In this document: piece by piece, positions 1 to 8,199 of the stretch | How positions within the stretch are numbered: the stretch's first letter is position 1 | Layout: each line of letters starts with the position of its first letter | Source: an uncultured Lentisphaeria bacterium | GTDB taxonomy: Bacteria > Verrucomicrobiota > Lentisphaeria > Victivallales > Victivallaceae | Direction: 5' to 3' | DNA: 31,435 bases | NCBI GenBank assembly: GCA_937888615.1 | Contig: CALABZ010000441.1 | Span: 1-31,435, forward strand | Notes under the pieces: generated by a model | Seen by the model: the letters and a program-made list of their open reading frames with translations, nothing else | Databases searched by the model: none | Told to the model about the DNA's origin: nothing | Position numbers and translations under genes: made by a program

Positions 1-31
1 ACTGGAGTTCAGACGTGTGCTCTTCCGATCT
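1..31 (+). other. Illumina TruSeq adapter remnant
   Basis: The first 31 bases are identical, from memory, to the 3' end of the TruSeq read-2 adapter (it ends GTGCTCTTCCGATCT). This is not genomic DNA. The reading frame of the first gene runs into it, so any start codon placed inside it (a GTG at 17) is artificial. Confidence 0.97.
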
Positions 32-604
32 AATGTTCAGAGACTGAACCAGAAGCGCCGCTCCATTCTCGAAAGGCTGGTGCTGAGCATTCGCAAAATC
101 AAACAGCAGGAAAGTCTGAAAGATACCTACCGGCAGATTCTGGAGGCCTATCTGGAATTTTTCCAGACTCAAAAAGGATTCATGGCCGGATGGAACCCCG
201 AAAACCAATCCTGGCAGGTTCAGGCTTCCTTCCAGTATGAGGAACGCGAGGCACTGGATTTCCTCACCCGCCATCAGCCGCAATTACTGGAAACAACCGC
301 GTTAAGCGAGATTGAAACTCTTCAGGCGGTGCCTTTGCGGGAGCGCGGGTGTAATTCGATCCTGTTCGCGGCCGGGGCCGTGACCAGCGAAGATCCGGTC
401 TGGTTCCAGGCATTCAACGCATTGAATCAAACCGCACTGGACCAGATCGAATTCGGTCGCCGGCTCACTGTCCGGCTTCAAAATTGCCCATCCCTCGCAC
501 AGCTCGATGACTGCCGTCAGGCGATTGATCTGCTGAAAAAGAAATACCTCGGCGATCCCGATATCGCCCGGCTTTCCGCCCGGCTCAACGATATTTCCTA
601 TTGA
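32..604 (+). CDS. Unidentified protein, 5'-truncated, possibly GAF-like
   Basis: The open frame continues from the adapter junction to a TGA at 602-604; about 190 residues of the C-terminal part are present and the true start lies outside the contig. I do not recognise the protein with certainty. The first ~35 residues are charged and helical (QRLNQKRRSILERL, then KIKQQESLKDTY), like a linker or coiled coil. The next ~110 residues alternate in a way that resembles a GAF domain: an N-terminal helix (YRQILEAYLEFFQ), a short strand region, a 'NSILFAAGAV' strand and a closing helix (FNALNQTALDQIEFGRRL). A C-terminal helical tail follows. A GAF domain would suggest a signalling protein, but no effector domain is visible. 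The stop lies 14 bases before the likely tsaC start, so the two genes are probably cotranscribed. Confidence 0.6.
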   Translation, partial: NVQRLNQKRRSILERLVLSIRKIKQQESLKDTYRQILEAYLEFFQTQKGFMAGWNPENQSWQVQASFQYEEREALDFLTRHQPQLLETTALSEIETLQAVPLRERGCNSILFAAGAVTSEDPVWFQAFNALNQTALDQIEFGRRLTVRLQNCPSLAQLDDCRQAIDLLKKKYLGDPDIARLSARLNDISY

Positions 605-618
605 TCGGGGGGAGTATT

Positions 619-1227
619 GTGAATATTATTCCTGTTCAGGAGTTCGAGCACGCGCTCGAGGCCGCCTGCACCATGTTGCAGTCCTCCGGTGCCGTGCTGC
701 TGATTCCTACCGAAACGGTTTATGGTCTGGTTTGCCGTTGGGATGACGCCGCCGCACGGGAAAAAATCTATGCACTGAAAGAACGCGACGGTCGTAAGCC
801 GTTGGCTATGTTTGCCGCTTCCGCCGCCGCCCTGAACGGGGCCGGGGTGGTTCTGGATGGCAATCCGGGTCGTCTGCTGCAATGTTTCACGCCGGGGCCG
901 ATCACGATCATCGCTCCGAACCGGGACGGTTCAACCACCGGATTCCGGATTCCGGACCATCCGTTTGTCAAGGCGTTGCTGGAGCGTTGCGGGGTGCCGT
1001 TGGCCTCCACCAGCGCCAATCATTCCGGTTCGCCGAATGCGTTGTCGGTGAAGGAGGCGCTTTCGGAGCTGGCCGGTGAGGTCGATCTGGTGATTGACGC
1101 CGGGGCAATTCCGCCGGATAGCCGGGCTTCCACGGTAGTGAACGTTTCAACACCGGGGTCATGGCGTATCCTGCGCGAAGGTCCGATTACGGAAAAAGCC
1201 GTCAGGGCGGCTCTGGAACAAGCGTAG
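619..1227 (+). CDS. tsaC: L-threonylcarbamoyladenylate synthase (Sua5/YrdC/YwlC family)
   Basis: This enzyme makes threonylcarbamoyl-AMP from threonine, bicarbonate and ATP, the first step of the t6A modification of ANN-decoding tRNAs in the cytoplasm. The YrdC fold is clear: PTETVYGL near the N-terminus (nucleotide and substrate site), the basic KERDGRKPLAMF segment, FTPGPITII, and the TSANHSG motif. At 202 residues it is a single-domain TsaC/YwlC type without the Sua5 C-terminal domain. I chose GTG 619 because a GGGGGAG ribosome-binding site sits at 608-614; a TTG at 601 would overlap the upstream stop and has no such site. It follows the truncated gene closely and converges on lepB (21-bp gap, no clear terminator). 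Confidence 0.9.
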   Translation: MNIIPVQEFEHALEAACTMLQSSGAVLLIPTETVYGLVCRWDDAAAREKIYALKERDGRKPLAMFAASAAALNGAGVVLDGNPGRLLQCFTPGPITIIAPNRDGSTTGFRIPDHPFVKALLERCGVPLASTSANHSGSPNALSVKEALSELAGEVDLVIDAGAIPPDSRASTVVNVSTPGSWRILREGPITEKAVRAALEQA

Positions 1228-1248
1228 GATTATTCTTTTCTACTGATT

Positions 1249-2475
1249 TTATTGGAGCGCCATCTGGGGAAATGAGTTTCCCTGCGGCATTGATGTCGGC
1301 ACCTGAATCGGCTGGGCGTGATCGGAAATCCCCCAGCGGCGGGTAAAGGGCCAGAAGACAAAAGCCGCCCGTCCTACCATGTTGCGGCGCGGCACCGGAC
1401 CCCAGACGCGGCTGTCCGAGCTGAACAGTGAATTATCTCCAAGCATGAAATAGCAGTCTGCCGGCACTACATATTCAGCCGTGGGACTGCCGAGATAACG
1501 GCACGGACCGGTGCCGACGAAGTTCAAGTGTCCCTGATAGCCGCCCATGCCGCTGTAGACTTTTTTGAACGCGGGGGCGATATCCTGAACTTTTTTGAAC
1601 TCGCTTGCGCCTTTCGGCTTGACCATCAACTGATCGCGTTCGATGCGCAGGGTGTCGCCGGGCAGGCCGGCCAAACGTTTGATGTAGTAATAACCGGCCA
1701 GCGGCTTGCCGTTGTCGGTGATGCCGCTGGTGTTGAATACCACGACTTCGCCGCGTTTGAAATCGTAGAAATGGTATGAAACCTGATCAACGAACAGATG
1801 GTCGCCGAGCGACATCCAGCCGTCGGCCAGCAGTTCGCCTTTTTTATATTCGCGGTTCGGGTCTAGCCGGGTGTAGTCGTAGACTTTCGGCCAGGCGCCG
1901 GGGAGGGAGTACCCGGTGTCGCCGATGATAAACGAGCTGTAGCCGAAAAAAATCTTGCCCGGGAGTGTTGTCCCTCCGAAACGGGCCGATTCGCTGATCG
2001 AATATGTGTCGAGTTGACCGTTCGACTGAATGGTCGCTCGTGCCGGAACTGCCGAAGAAAGCAGGAAACTGAGCGGATACGGGGTCTTTACCACTTCTTT
2101 TTCCATATAATGTGTACCGAACAGGGTGGGCTGCATACTGCTGGTCGGAATCTTGAACGGCTGGGCGAACAACCCGCGCAGTCCGAAAGCGATCATGCAG
2201 ACCACGGCCAGAATATCGAGGATTTCCCGCATCCGGCTGCTTCGGAAACGGGGAGCGGCGGTCCGGAGTTTTTCTTTGACTTCGGCTCGGTAATTATCGA
2301 TGGCGGAGATCTGGTTGCGTTCGCTGATTTTTTCGCCGGATTCGAGAAGCTGGCGGAGCGTTTCCTTCTGGCAATCGCCGAGAATATCGTCGTCGGCGTG
2401 GAGGATGTGGCGGACCTGCGAGATGCTGTCGCGCAGGTTTTTCCGCTGTTTCCGTTTTTTGTTCCAGTTGAACAT
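1249..2475 (-). CDS. lepB: Signal peptidase I
   Basis: Membrane serine protease that removes signal peptides from secreted proteins. It has 408 residues with one clear membrane segment at about 86-108, preceded by a charged cytoplasmic region of ~80 residues. The catalytic serine is S113 in SSMQPT and the general-base lysine is K266 in YIKRLAGLPGD; the C-terminal signature GDNS (346-349) followed by DSR (354-356) is present. The segment between serine and lysine is about 150 residues, much longer than in E. coli LepB (about 55), a domain-II type insertion seen in various environmental lineages. The start is ATG 2475, which overlaps the lepA stop as TAATG; the frame is open 50 codons further upstream, but that stretch lies inside lepA and is not signal-peptidase sequence. 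Cotranscribed with lepA, an arrangement also known from enterobacteria. Confidence 0.95.
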   Translation of the reverse strand: MFNWNKKRKQRKNLRDSISQVRHILHADDDILGDCQKETLRQLLESGEKISERNQISAIDNYRAEVKEKLRTAAPRFRSSRMREILDILAVVCMIAFGLRGLFAQPFKIPTSSMQPTLFGTHYMEKEVVKTPYPLSFLLSSAVPARATIQSNGQLDTYSISESARFGGTTLPGKIFFGYSSFIIGDTGYSLPGAWPKVYDYTRLDPNREYKKGELLADGWMSLGDHLFVDQVSYHFYDFKRGEVVVFNTSGITDNGKPLAGYYYIKRLAGLPGDTLRIERDQLMVKPKGASEFKKVQDIAPAFKKVYSGMGGYQGHLNFVGTGPCRYLGSPTAEYVVPADCYFMLGDNSLFSSDSRVWGPVPRRNMVGRAAFVFWPFTRRWGISDHAQPIQVPTSMPQGNSFPQMALQ

Positions 2476-4292
2476 TATTTCGGCCTGTTGTTGTCGGTGG
2501 ACTTCAACACTTCCACGAAGGCCTCCTGCGGGATGTAGACGTTGCCTACTTCCTTCATGCGCTTCTTGCCTTCTTTCTGCTTGTCGAGGAGTTTGCGTTT
2601 GCGGCTGATATCGCCGCCGTAGCACTTGGCCAGCACGTTCTTGCGGAGCTGGCGGACCGTTTCGCGGGAAACGATTTTGCCGCCGACCGCGCCCTGAATG
2701 GCGATCTGGAACATTTGCGGCGGGATCAGATCCTTGAGCTTGGAGCAGAGAATACTGCCGCGCGAATGGGCATGGTCCACATGGACGATCGACGAAAAGG
2801 CGTCCACCGGTTCACCGTTGACCAGAATATCCAGCTTGACCAGTTTATCGGGATGGTAACCGCAGGGCTCGTAGTCAAAACTGCCGTAGCCGCGGGTAAT
2901 AGATTTGAGTTTGTCATGGAAATCGATCAGGATTTCATGCATCGGAAGCTCGGCTTCGATAATGACGTGATGACCGTCCACCGCTTCGGTGGAAGTGCAC
3001 AGCCCGCGCTTGCTCATGACCAGCGCCATGATGTCGCCGATGTAGGTACTCGGGGCCATGACTTTCGCTTTGATCATTGGTTCTTCGATGCGTTCGATCA
3101 AAGTGGGATCGGGCATGTGAACGGGGTTGTCGACATTGATCATATTGCCGTCGCGCAGATAGACATGGTAGATCACGCTCGGATAAGTGGCGATGATATC
3201 CATGCCGTATTCGCGGCGGAGGCGTTCCTGGATGATTTCCATATGCAGAAGTCCGAGGAAACCGCAACGGAAACCGAATCCCAGCGCCGCCGACGTTTCC
3301 GCCTGATACTGGAATGCGGCGTCATTGAGCTGGAGCTTGGCCACGCTGAGCTTGAGCTGTTCATAATCGGCCGAGTCGATCGGATAGATGCCGCTGAACA
3401 CCATCGGGGTGATCTTGCGGAAGCCGGGAAGGGGCTTCGAACACGGTTCTTTGGCATCGGTGATGGTATCGCCCATCGGTGTATCGGACGGACTTTTCAG
3501 GTTCGGAATCAGGTAGCCGACTTCACCGGCTTTTAATGAATCGACCGCGGTCATGGTCGGTTTGAAAACGCCGACTTCCTTGATTTCGCTTTCGATGCCG
3601 TTGCTGAAAATCCGGGCGCGGGTGCCGCGCCGGAATTCGCCGTTGTAGACACGTACATAAGTGATTACGCCGCGATAAGCGTCGTAGTTGGAGTCAAAAA
3701 TAAGACTGCTGATCCCTTCGTAGCCGTCGTTGTTCGGCGGTGGCACCCGGGTGATAATGGCCTCCAGAAGTTCGGAAATGCCGATACCTTCCTTGGCGCT
3801 GACCAGAATGGCGTCTTCGCGCGGGAGAGCCAGGATTTCCTCCATCTGGTCGTAACAGAGCTCGAGGTTGGTGGCGGGCAGGTCGATTTTATTGATGACC
3901 GGGATGACCGCGAGGTTCTGGCGGAAAGCGAGCGAGACGTTTGCCACGGTCTGCGCCTGGACCCCCTGGGTGGCGTCGATGATCAACAGTGCGCCTTCGC
4001 ATGCGGAGAGCGCCCGGCTTACTTCGTAAGTGAAGTCGACGTGTCCGGGGGTATCGATCAGGTTCAGACTGTATTCTTTGCCGTCCTGGGCTTTGTAAGC
4101 CATCCGCACCGGGTGCGATTTGATGGTGATGCCGCGTTCGCGTTCCAGGTCCATGGCGTCGAGCACCTGTTCCTGCAGGTCGCGTTTGGCGATGGTTCCG
4201 GTGTGCTCCAACAATCGGTCGGCCAAGGTTGACTTGCCGTGGTCGATATGGGCGATGATCGAAAAATTACGTATCAGGTCAAGTTTGCTCAT
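2475..4292 (-). CDS. lepA: Elongation factor 4 (back-translocating GTPase LepA)
   Basis: Ribosome-associated translational GTPase. The full-length protein (605 residues, usual ~600) shows the P-loop AHIDHGKST at 14-22, switch II DTPGH at 80-84 and NKID at 134-137. The diagnostic EF4 C-terminal region ending KCYGGDISRKRKLLDKQKEGKKRMK is present, followed by IPQEAFVEVLK. It is the first gene of a two-gene operon with lepB. The start ATG at 4292 has only a poor Shine-Dalgarno sequence. A candidate promoter lies 38-66 bp upstream. Confidence 0.97.
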   Translation of the reverse strand: MSKLDLIRNFSIIAHIDHGKSTLADRLLEHTGTIAKRDLQEQVLDAMDLERERGITIKSHPVRMAYKAQDGKEYSLNLIDTPGHVDFTYEVSRALSACEGALLIIDATQGVQAQTVANVSLAFRQNLAVIPVINKIDLPATNLELCYDQMEEILALPREDAILVSAKEGIGISELLEAIITRVPPPNNDGYEGISSLIFDSNYDAYRGVITYVRVYNGEFRRGTRARIFSNGIESEIKEVGVFKPTMTAVDSLKAGEVGYLIPNLKSPSDTPMGDTITDAKEPCSKPLPGFRKITPMVFSGIYPIDSADYEQLKLSVAKLQLNDAAFQYQAETSAALGFGFRCGFLGLLHMEIIQERLRREYGMDIIATYPSVIYHVYLRDGNMINVDNPVHMPDPTLIERIEEPMIKAKVMAPSTYIGDIMALVMSKRGLCTSTEAVDGHHVIIEAELPMHEILIDFHDKLKSITRGYGSFDYEPCGYHPDKLVKLDILVNGEPVDAFSSIVHVDHAHSRGSILCSKLKDLIPPQMFQIAIQGAVGGKIVSRETVRQLRKNVLAKCYGGDISRKRKLLDKQKEGKKRMKEVGNVYIPQEAFVEVLKSTDNNRPK

Positions 4293-4329
4293 ATATCAAC
4301 TGGTTGTGTTTAAATTATTGCGAATGTAT

Positions 4330-4358
4330 AATCTAGCCCATAAACACACCAATTTCAA
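4330..4358 (-). promoter_or_regulatory. Candidate sigma70 promoter of lepA-lepB
   Basis: On the minus strand TTGAAA (4353-4358) and TAGATT (4330-4335) are separated by 17 bp. The rest of the 140-bp gap between lepA and the upstream glycosidase gene (4293-4432) shows no convincing terminator or other feature. Confidence 0.4.
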
Positions 4359-4432
4359 ATCGGGAATGCTATTTTTGACGATGCTTCCGCCAAAAATCCG
4401 TAACGCCGGAGCCGCCCGGGTTGCCGAACGCT

Positions 4433-7400
4433 TCATTCGCGAGGAATTCGGCGGAACATCCGGGTCTCTCCGGTTTCGGCATCAAACGTGTAGGAGTCGG
4501 CATCGGAAGCGACAATCCGGCGTTGAACCAGGTCGAACAGATCGCATTTGCCCGGCCAGTGCAAGGTCTTCCGACCGCTTGATCCCGCATGAAGCGAAAT
4601 GATGCCGTTGCCGGAATAAACGATATCGTTTACCGTTCCGGCAGGAATGATGCCTGCGGCTTTCGCCAGGTTTCGCATCAGGGCCGGATTGACTCCGCCC
4701 GGAAGCGCCAGATATACCGCGGTCCAGTCGGCGTGTTTCTTCAGGACTGCCGCCGGTTTGCGCGTTCCGTAATAATAAGCCAGGACTTGAACGTCCGGCG
4801 TGATCCCGATCTCGAATTCCGGGCCGACGCCTTCGCTGTAGGTAAACGGATTGTCGCCGAACAGGGAATCCTTGGGCAATACGGAGTCGTAACGCTGCAG
4901 CACCAGTTTCCGGGAATTCATTTTGATGTCGAGCCCGGTCAGGCGGCGGATGTTGTTTTCGAAGCCGCCGGGGGCGACTCTGCCGCTGTCGGAAATGAAG
5001 ACCAGCACGTTGCCGTCTTTCTGCAGATTCTTTTTCACATAGGAAATTTCAGCGGTCGAGATGGCGGAAGCCGACAGGAATACATTGATCTTATACGCGG
5101 GCCGCTTCGGGTGCGTCAAATCGGACAGCAGGTAATACTCGCAGCTCATCCCGCTGCGGGCCAGCGCGTAACGTGGTCCGTTGGTGTGATGGATTCGATA
5201 GACCTTGCCGAAATTGTTCCGGCTTCCAAGGTAATAATCCATCCTTTCGTCGGCGAAAACGCCGATTTGCGCATGATCCTCCGGCATGGGACGGACGGCG
5301 CAGTCGCGGGCGGCCAGGGTCATTTCGCGGATGGCGCGCATGAAGCCGGGGTGGCTCCAGGCGTTGCCGCTGAGGGCGAAAATCCATGCCCCCTGTCCGA
5401 GTGCCAGCGCCGCGCTCATGTCGCGTTCCAGAATGGCGGCATGCTCTTCGAATCCGTCGGTGGCGCCGATTCCATTCTTATCAAGCCCCCGGACACGGAT
5501 AAAACTGTACTCCGTGCGGTAATCGAGTTCCTGCAGGTGGAATTTGCCATGCAGCCCGATCGAAGCGGAGGAGCCGTTGCCTCCGGATGCCCCCGGACGG
5601 CGCTCCACACCGTAGGAGTTACAGCTGACGATACCGTCGATAAACGGCGAACGGTACAGGTCAGCCGCGGCGCTCTTGCCTAACGGAATACCATATATGT
5701 CGTTGTAATATACGGAAACCAGCGCCGGGCGTCCGATTCCTTCCTTGAACGACCGGGCGAAATGTTCCAGCATGCGGACCGCCGACAGATTCCAGAAACG
5801 GTTCACGTCGATGATCCGGCGGTCTTCGGGGTGCTCCGGCGATAAAAAGGAATTGCTTGATTCCCGGTCGGATTCGGAAGGGGTTTCAACCGTATCGAAG
5901 TTCAGTTTCTCATCTCCCCAGGCTGTTGCCAGCTTGAGGGAGTCGTTATCATAGACTTCACGCAGGTATTCCCGCAGGGCATTGCGAAAATTGACGGAGT
6001 GATCCCAGTGAATCCGGTTTCCCTGTGCGAAAAACTGCCCGTCCTGCCCGCCGATCAGATGGACGCCGACGACAATTTTTCCCGTCGGATCGGTGGCGAG
6101 AAATCGCCCCAGGTCGTGGATCGCCTTGCCCATTTCCCGCAGGTAGTCGGGGGAACAGTAGGAAACCGCAAAGGTATTGGACCATTGTCCGGGGATGATT
6201 TTACCGTTCCGGTCCAGCCATGCCGCTTGCGGATATTTTCGGAAAAACCAGGAGCCGGGGTCGCACGACAGGTAAAGCAGGACTTTGGCGTCGGGCACGC
6301 ATTGAACGAGAGTCCGCAGTTGATTTCGCAGGACCTCGAAGTCATATTTCCCGAAATCGTGCCACAGCGGTTTCATCCGTTTATCCGGCAGGCTCATGTT
6401 GGCGATGAACCATTGCAGGGGGACGCCGTTCTCGAAAAAGTCGCGGGCCCCGCCTTTTCGCGGATCGCTGACCAGTGGATTGTGATTGAAGCCGAAAAGC
6501 GGAGTTATTTGTCCGTCAATCTGGAGTTGGGGGATGCGTCCGCCGATCATTTTCAACACGGGCCGGACCGCCGCGCGCGCCGCCAACAGGGATTCGGCTT
6601 TCGTCGCGCTGATGACGACTTCCTGCCGGTCTTTTTCTATTTCGGGACCGTTCTGTGGAAAACTCGGGGGACATTTCTGCAATACCATGCTATCGACGAC
6701 GATTTCACCGGCAGGGCCCCCCATGGCGACTTTAAGCCTTGTCGGCATATCTTCGGTTCCGGACGGCGTTTTGAAAATAGTTTTGATGTAGCGGCGTTTG
6801 CCGTCAATGATGACCGGATTGATGTTACGGAGCTGATAAATTCGGGATTTGCCGCTTGGTTGTTCCATTTCCGCCCATATAAATAAGGCAGTGTCGAACC
6901 CGCCTTGCCGGGGCGTATAGAATCCGCCGAGCTGATATTCGGTATTCGGCGCGAGGAGGACGGTTTTTGTGGTGGAGACGAGCAGGACTCCGGTGTTTGA
7001 ACTTTTCCGCAGGAGGAGCTGGCCGTTCTGCATGGAGATTTGGCCGATGCCGTTTGGGACGGTGTTGCCCAGGCGGTTGCCGAAATGTCCATCGATACCG
7101 CGGTCGCCGTTCACCGGCATGATTCCCGATTTCTGCTCCGAAGTCCAGTCTTTTCCGAAAACCGGCGCGAGATTTCCTTGAAACGGCGACACGGTGACCG
7201 CGGTGCGCAGAACCGCCGGGAACTCAATATCCAGTTTGCCGTCAGCTTTCGCGGTGAAGGCGGCTCCATACTGGTAAGTGCTTTCAGCCCAATATTGTTG
7301 ACCGGATCGAATCGTAAAATTTTTCGGACAAACGCTTAATTGGAGCGGTTGATTCGGCGATTCAACGGCGAAATGATAATATTCCGGCGTATCTTTGACC

Positions 7401-7468
7401 TCGGTCGGTGTTGCCGCGCCGCAGAGGATGCACAGAAGAGAAAGGGACAGAACGATGGGTTTTTTCAT
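4433..7468 (-). CDS. Secreted glycoside-hydrolase-like protein (TIM-barrel, beta-galactosidase-like)
   Basis: A 1011-residue exported protein with a signal peptide (MKKPIVLSLSLLCILCGAA, probable cleavage near residue 19). Residues ~95-270 look like a beta-sandwich carbohydrate-binding module (FIWAEMEQPSGKSRIYQL region, ending in GEIVVDSMVL). Residues ~310-720 look like a clan GH-A TIM barrel, with PLFGFNHNP, VLLYLSCDPGSWFF, KIVVGVHLIGGQDGQFF and LHGKFHLQELDYRTEY. Residues ~730-920 resemble the trimerisation/glutamine-amidotransferase-like domain that follows the barrel in GH42-type enzymes (IGVFADERMDYYLG, VFLSASAIS). I cannot assign the GH family or substrate. The segment where such enzymes usually carry the acid/base glutamate reads GGQDGQFF, so activity is not assured. 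Last gene of the LacI-pseudopilin operon, 12 bp after the previous stop, with AGGAG spaced 7 bp from ATG. Confidence 0.7.
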   Translation of the reverse strand: MKKPIVLSLSLLCILCGAATPTEVKDTPEYYHFAVESPNQPLQLSVCPKNFTIRSGQQYWAESTYQYGAAFTAKADGKLDIEFPAVLRTAVTVSPFQGNLAPVFGKDWTSEQKSGIMPVNGDRGIDGHFGNRLGNTVPNGIGQISMQNGQLLLRKSSNTGVLLVSTTKTVLLAPNTEYQLGGFYTPRQGGFDTALFIWAEMEQPSGKSRIYQLRNINPVIIDGKRRYIKTIFKTPSGTEDMPTRLKVAMGGPAGEIVVDSMVLQKCPPSFPQNGPEIEKDRQEVVISATKAESLLAARAAVRPVLKMIGGRIPQLQIDGQITPLFGFNHNPLVSDPRKGGARDFFENGVPLQWFIANMSLPDKRMKPLWHDFGKYDFEVLRNQLRTLVQCVPDAKVLLYLSCDPGSWFFRKYPQAAWLDRNGKIIPGQWSNTFAVSYCSPDYLREMGKAIHDLGRFLATDPTGKIVVGVHLIGGQDGQFFAQGNRIHWDHSVNFRNALREYLREVYDNDSLKLATAWGDEKLNFDTVETPSESDRESSNSFLSPEHPEDRRIIDVNRFWNLSAVRMLEHFARSFKEGIGRPALVSVYYNDIYGIPLGKSAAADLYRSPFIDGIVSCNSYGVERRPGASGGNGSSASIGLHGKFHLQELDYRTEYSFIRVRGLDKNGIGATDGFEEHAAILERDMSAALALGQGAWIFALSGNAWSHPGFMRAIREMTLAARDCAVRPMPEDHAQIGVFADERMDYYLGSRNNFGKVYRIHHTNGPRYALARSGMSCEYYLLSDLTHPKRPAYKINVFLSASAISTAEISYVKKNLQKDGNVLVFISDSGRVAPGGFENNIRRLTGLDIKMNSRKLVLQRYDSVLPKDSLFGDNPFTYSEGVGPEFEIGITPDVQVLAYYYGTRKPAAVLKKHADWTAVYLALPGGVNPALMRNLAKAAGIIPAGTVNDIVYSGNGIISLHAGSSGRKTLHWPGKCDLFDLVQRRIVASDADSYTFDAETGETRMFRRIPRE

Positions 7469-7480
7469 GTCGGACTCCTG

Positions 7481-8194
7481 TCAGTTGATCCGGCCGCCGT
7501 TGGAAAAATAATCGCCGAACCGTAATTTGAGCTGGGCTCCCATATCGGTGAACGGAGGAAAGATCGGCGCACTTGCGGTATGGCCGTCTCCGAACAGAAT
7601 ATTGAGCTGATTCTGGTGGCGCGGATGCGGATTGCCTGTGTCCGCGCTGGGACTGGAGGAGTAGAACGCTTTGGTCCGGTAACATCCTTTTTCGGTATTG
7701 CCGCGCAGGCAACTGTCGAGAGTGACGAACATTTGCGAGAGGTATTTGAATTCGGTGATCCTGGCCTGTTCCTTGTCGCCGGATGTGCTGTTGACGCCGA
7801 GGCGGCTGCCGAAATGCTCATAGTTGTATCCGTAACCGGGGAAGGGAAGGCCGCGGCCGTTGCCGTAACGCGGTGCTCCGCTGCCGACATATGTGGTCTG
7901 GTCGGCGGCGGGGAGGGCCGGGCATTCAAATACATTCAGGGGGGTGTATTTGGGGACAATCAGGGTGTTCGTCCAGTAACCGATGCCGGCCATGTAATAT
8001 TGCGGATTGTATTCTCCGTTGTCCGCCTGGTAGGACATGATGCCAAGCCCGATCTGTTTCTGCTGGTTCAGGCAATAGGCCGAACGGCTTTTGGCGCGGG
8101 CACTGTTCAGGGCCGGCAGCAGCATGGCGGCAAGAATCGCTATGATAGCTATAACCACCAGGAGTTCGATAAGTGTGAAAGTTTTTCTTTTCAT
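7481..8194 (-). CDS. Pseudopilin-like protein with N-terminal methylation motif (Lentisphaerota H-x9-DG type)
   Basis: 237 residues. The N-terminus is a type IV pilin/type II secretion class III signal: basic KRK, then TFTLIELLVVIAIIAILAAM, with E9 as the expected +5 glutamate after processing before F6. The hydrophobic helix runs to about residue 27 and is followed by LNSARAKSRSAYCLNQQKQIGLGIMSY, typical of the very large pseudopilin-like families of Lentisphaerota and Planctomycetota. Near the end HPRHQNQLNILFGDGHT matches the H-x9-DG type C-terminus. The function of these proteins is not established; a role in surface display or export near glycan-degrading enzymes is an inference. The gene starts 5 bp after the LacI stop, with AAGGAG spaced 10 bp from ATG, and lies 12 bp before the glycosidase gene, so the three are one operon. 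Confidence 0.88.
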   Translation of the reverse strand: MKRKTFTLIELLVVIAIIAILAAMLLPALNSARAKSRSAYCLNQQKQIGLGIMSYQADNGEYNPQYYMAGIGYWTNTLIVPKYTPLNVFECPALPAADQTTYVGSGAPRYGNGRGLPFPGYGYNYEHFGSRLGVNSTSGDKEQARITEFKYLSQMFVTLDSCLRGNTEKGCYRTKAFYSSSPSADTGNPHPRHQNQLNILFGDGHTASAPIFPPFTDMGAQLKLRFGDYFSNGGRIN

Positions 8195-8199
8195 ATGTG

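Noticed and set aside
4589..5683. 364-codon plus-strand frame opposite the glycosidase-like gene
   Set aside because: Shadow of the minus-strand gene; no recognisable domain.
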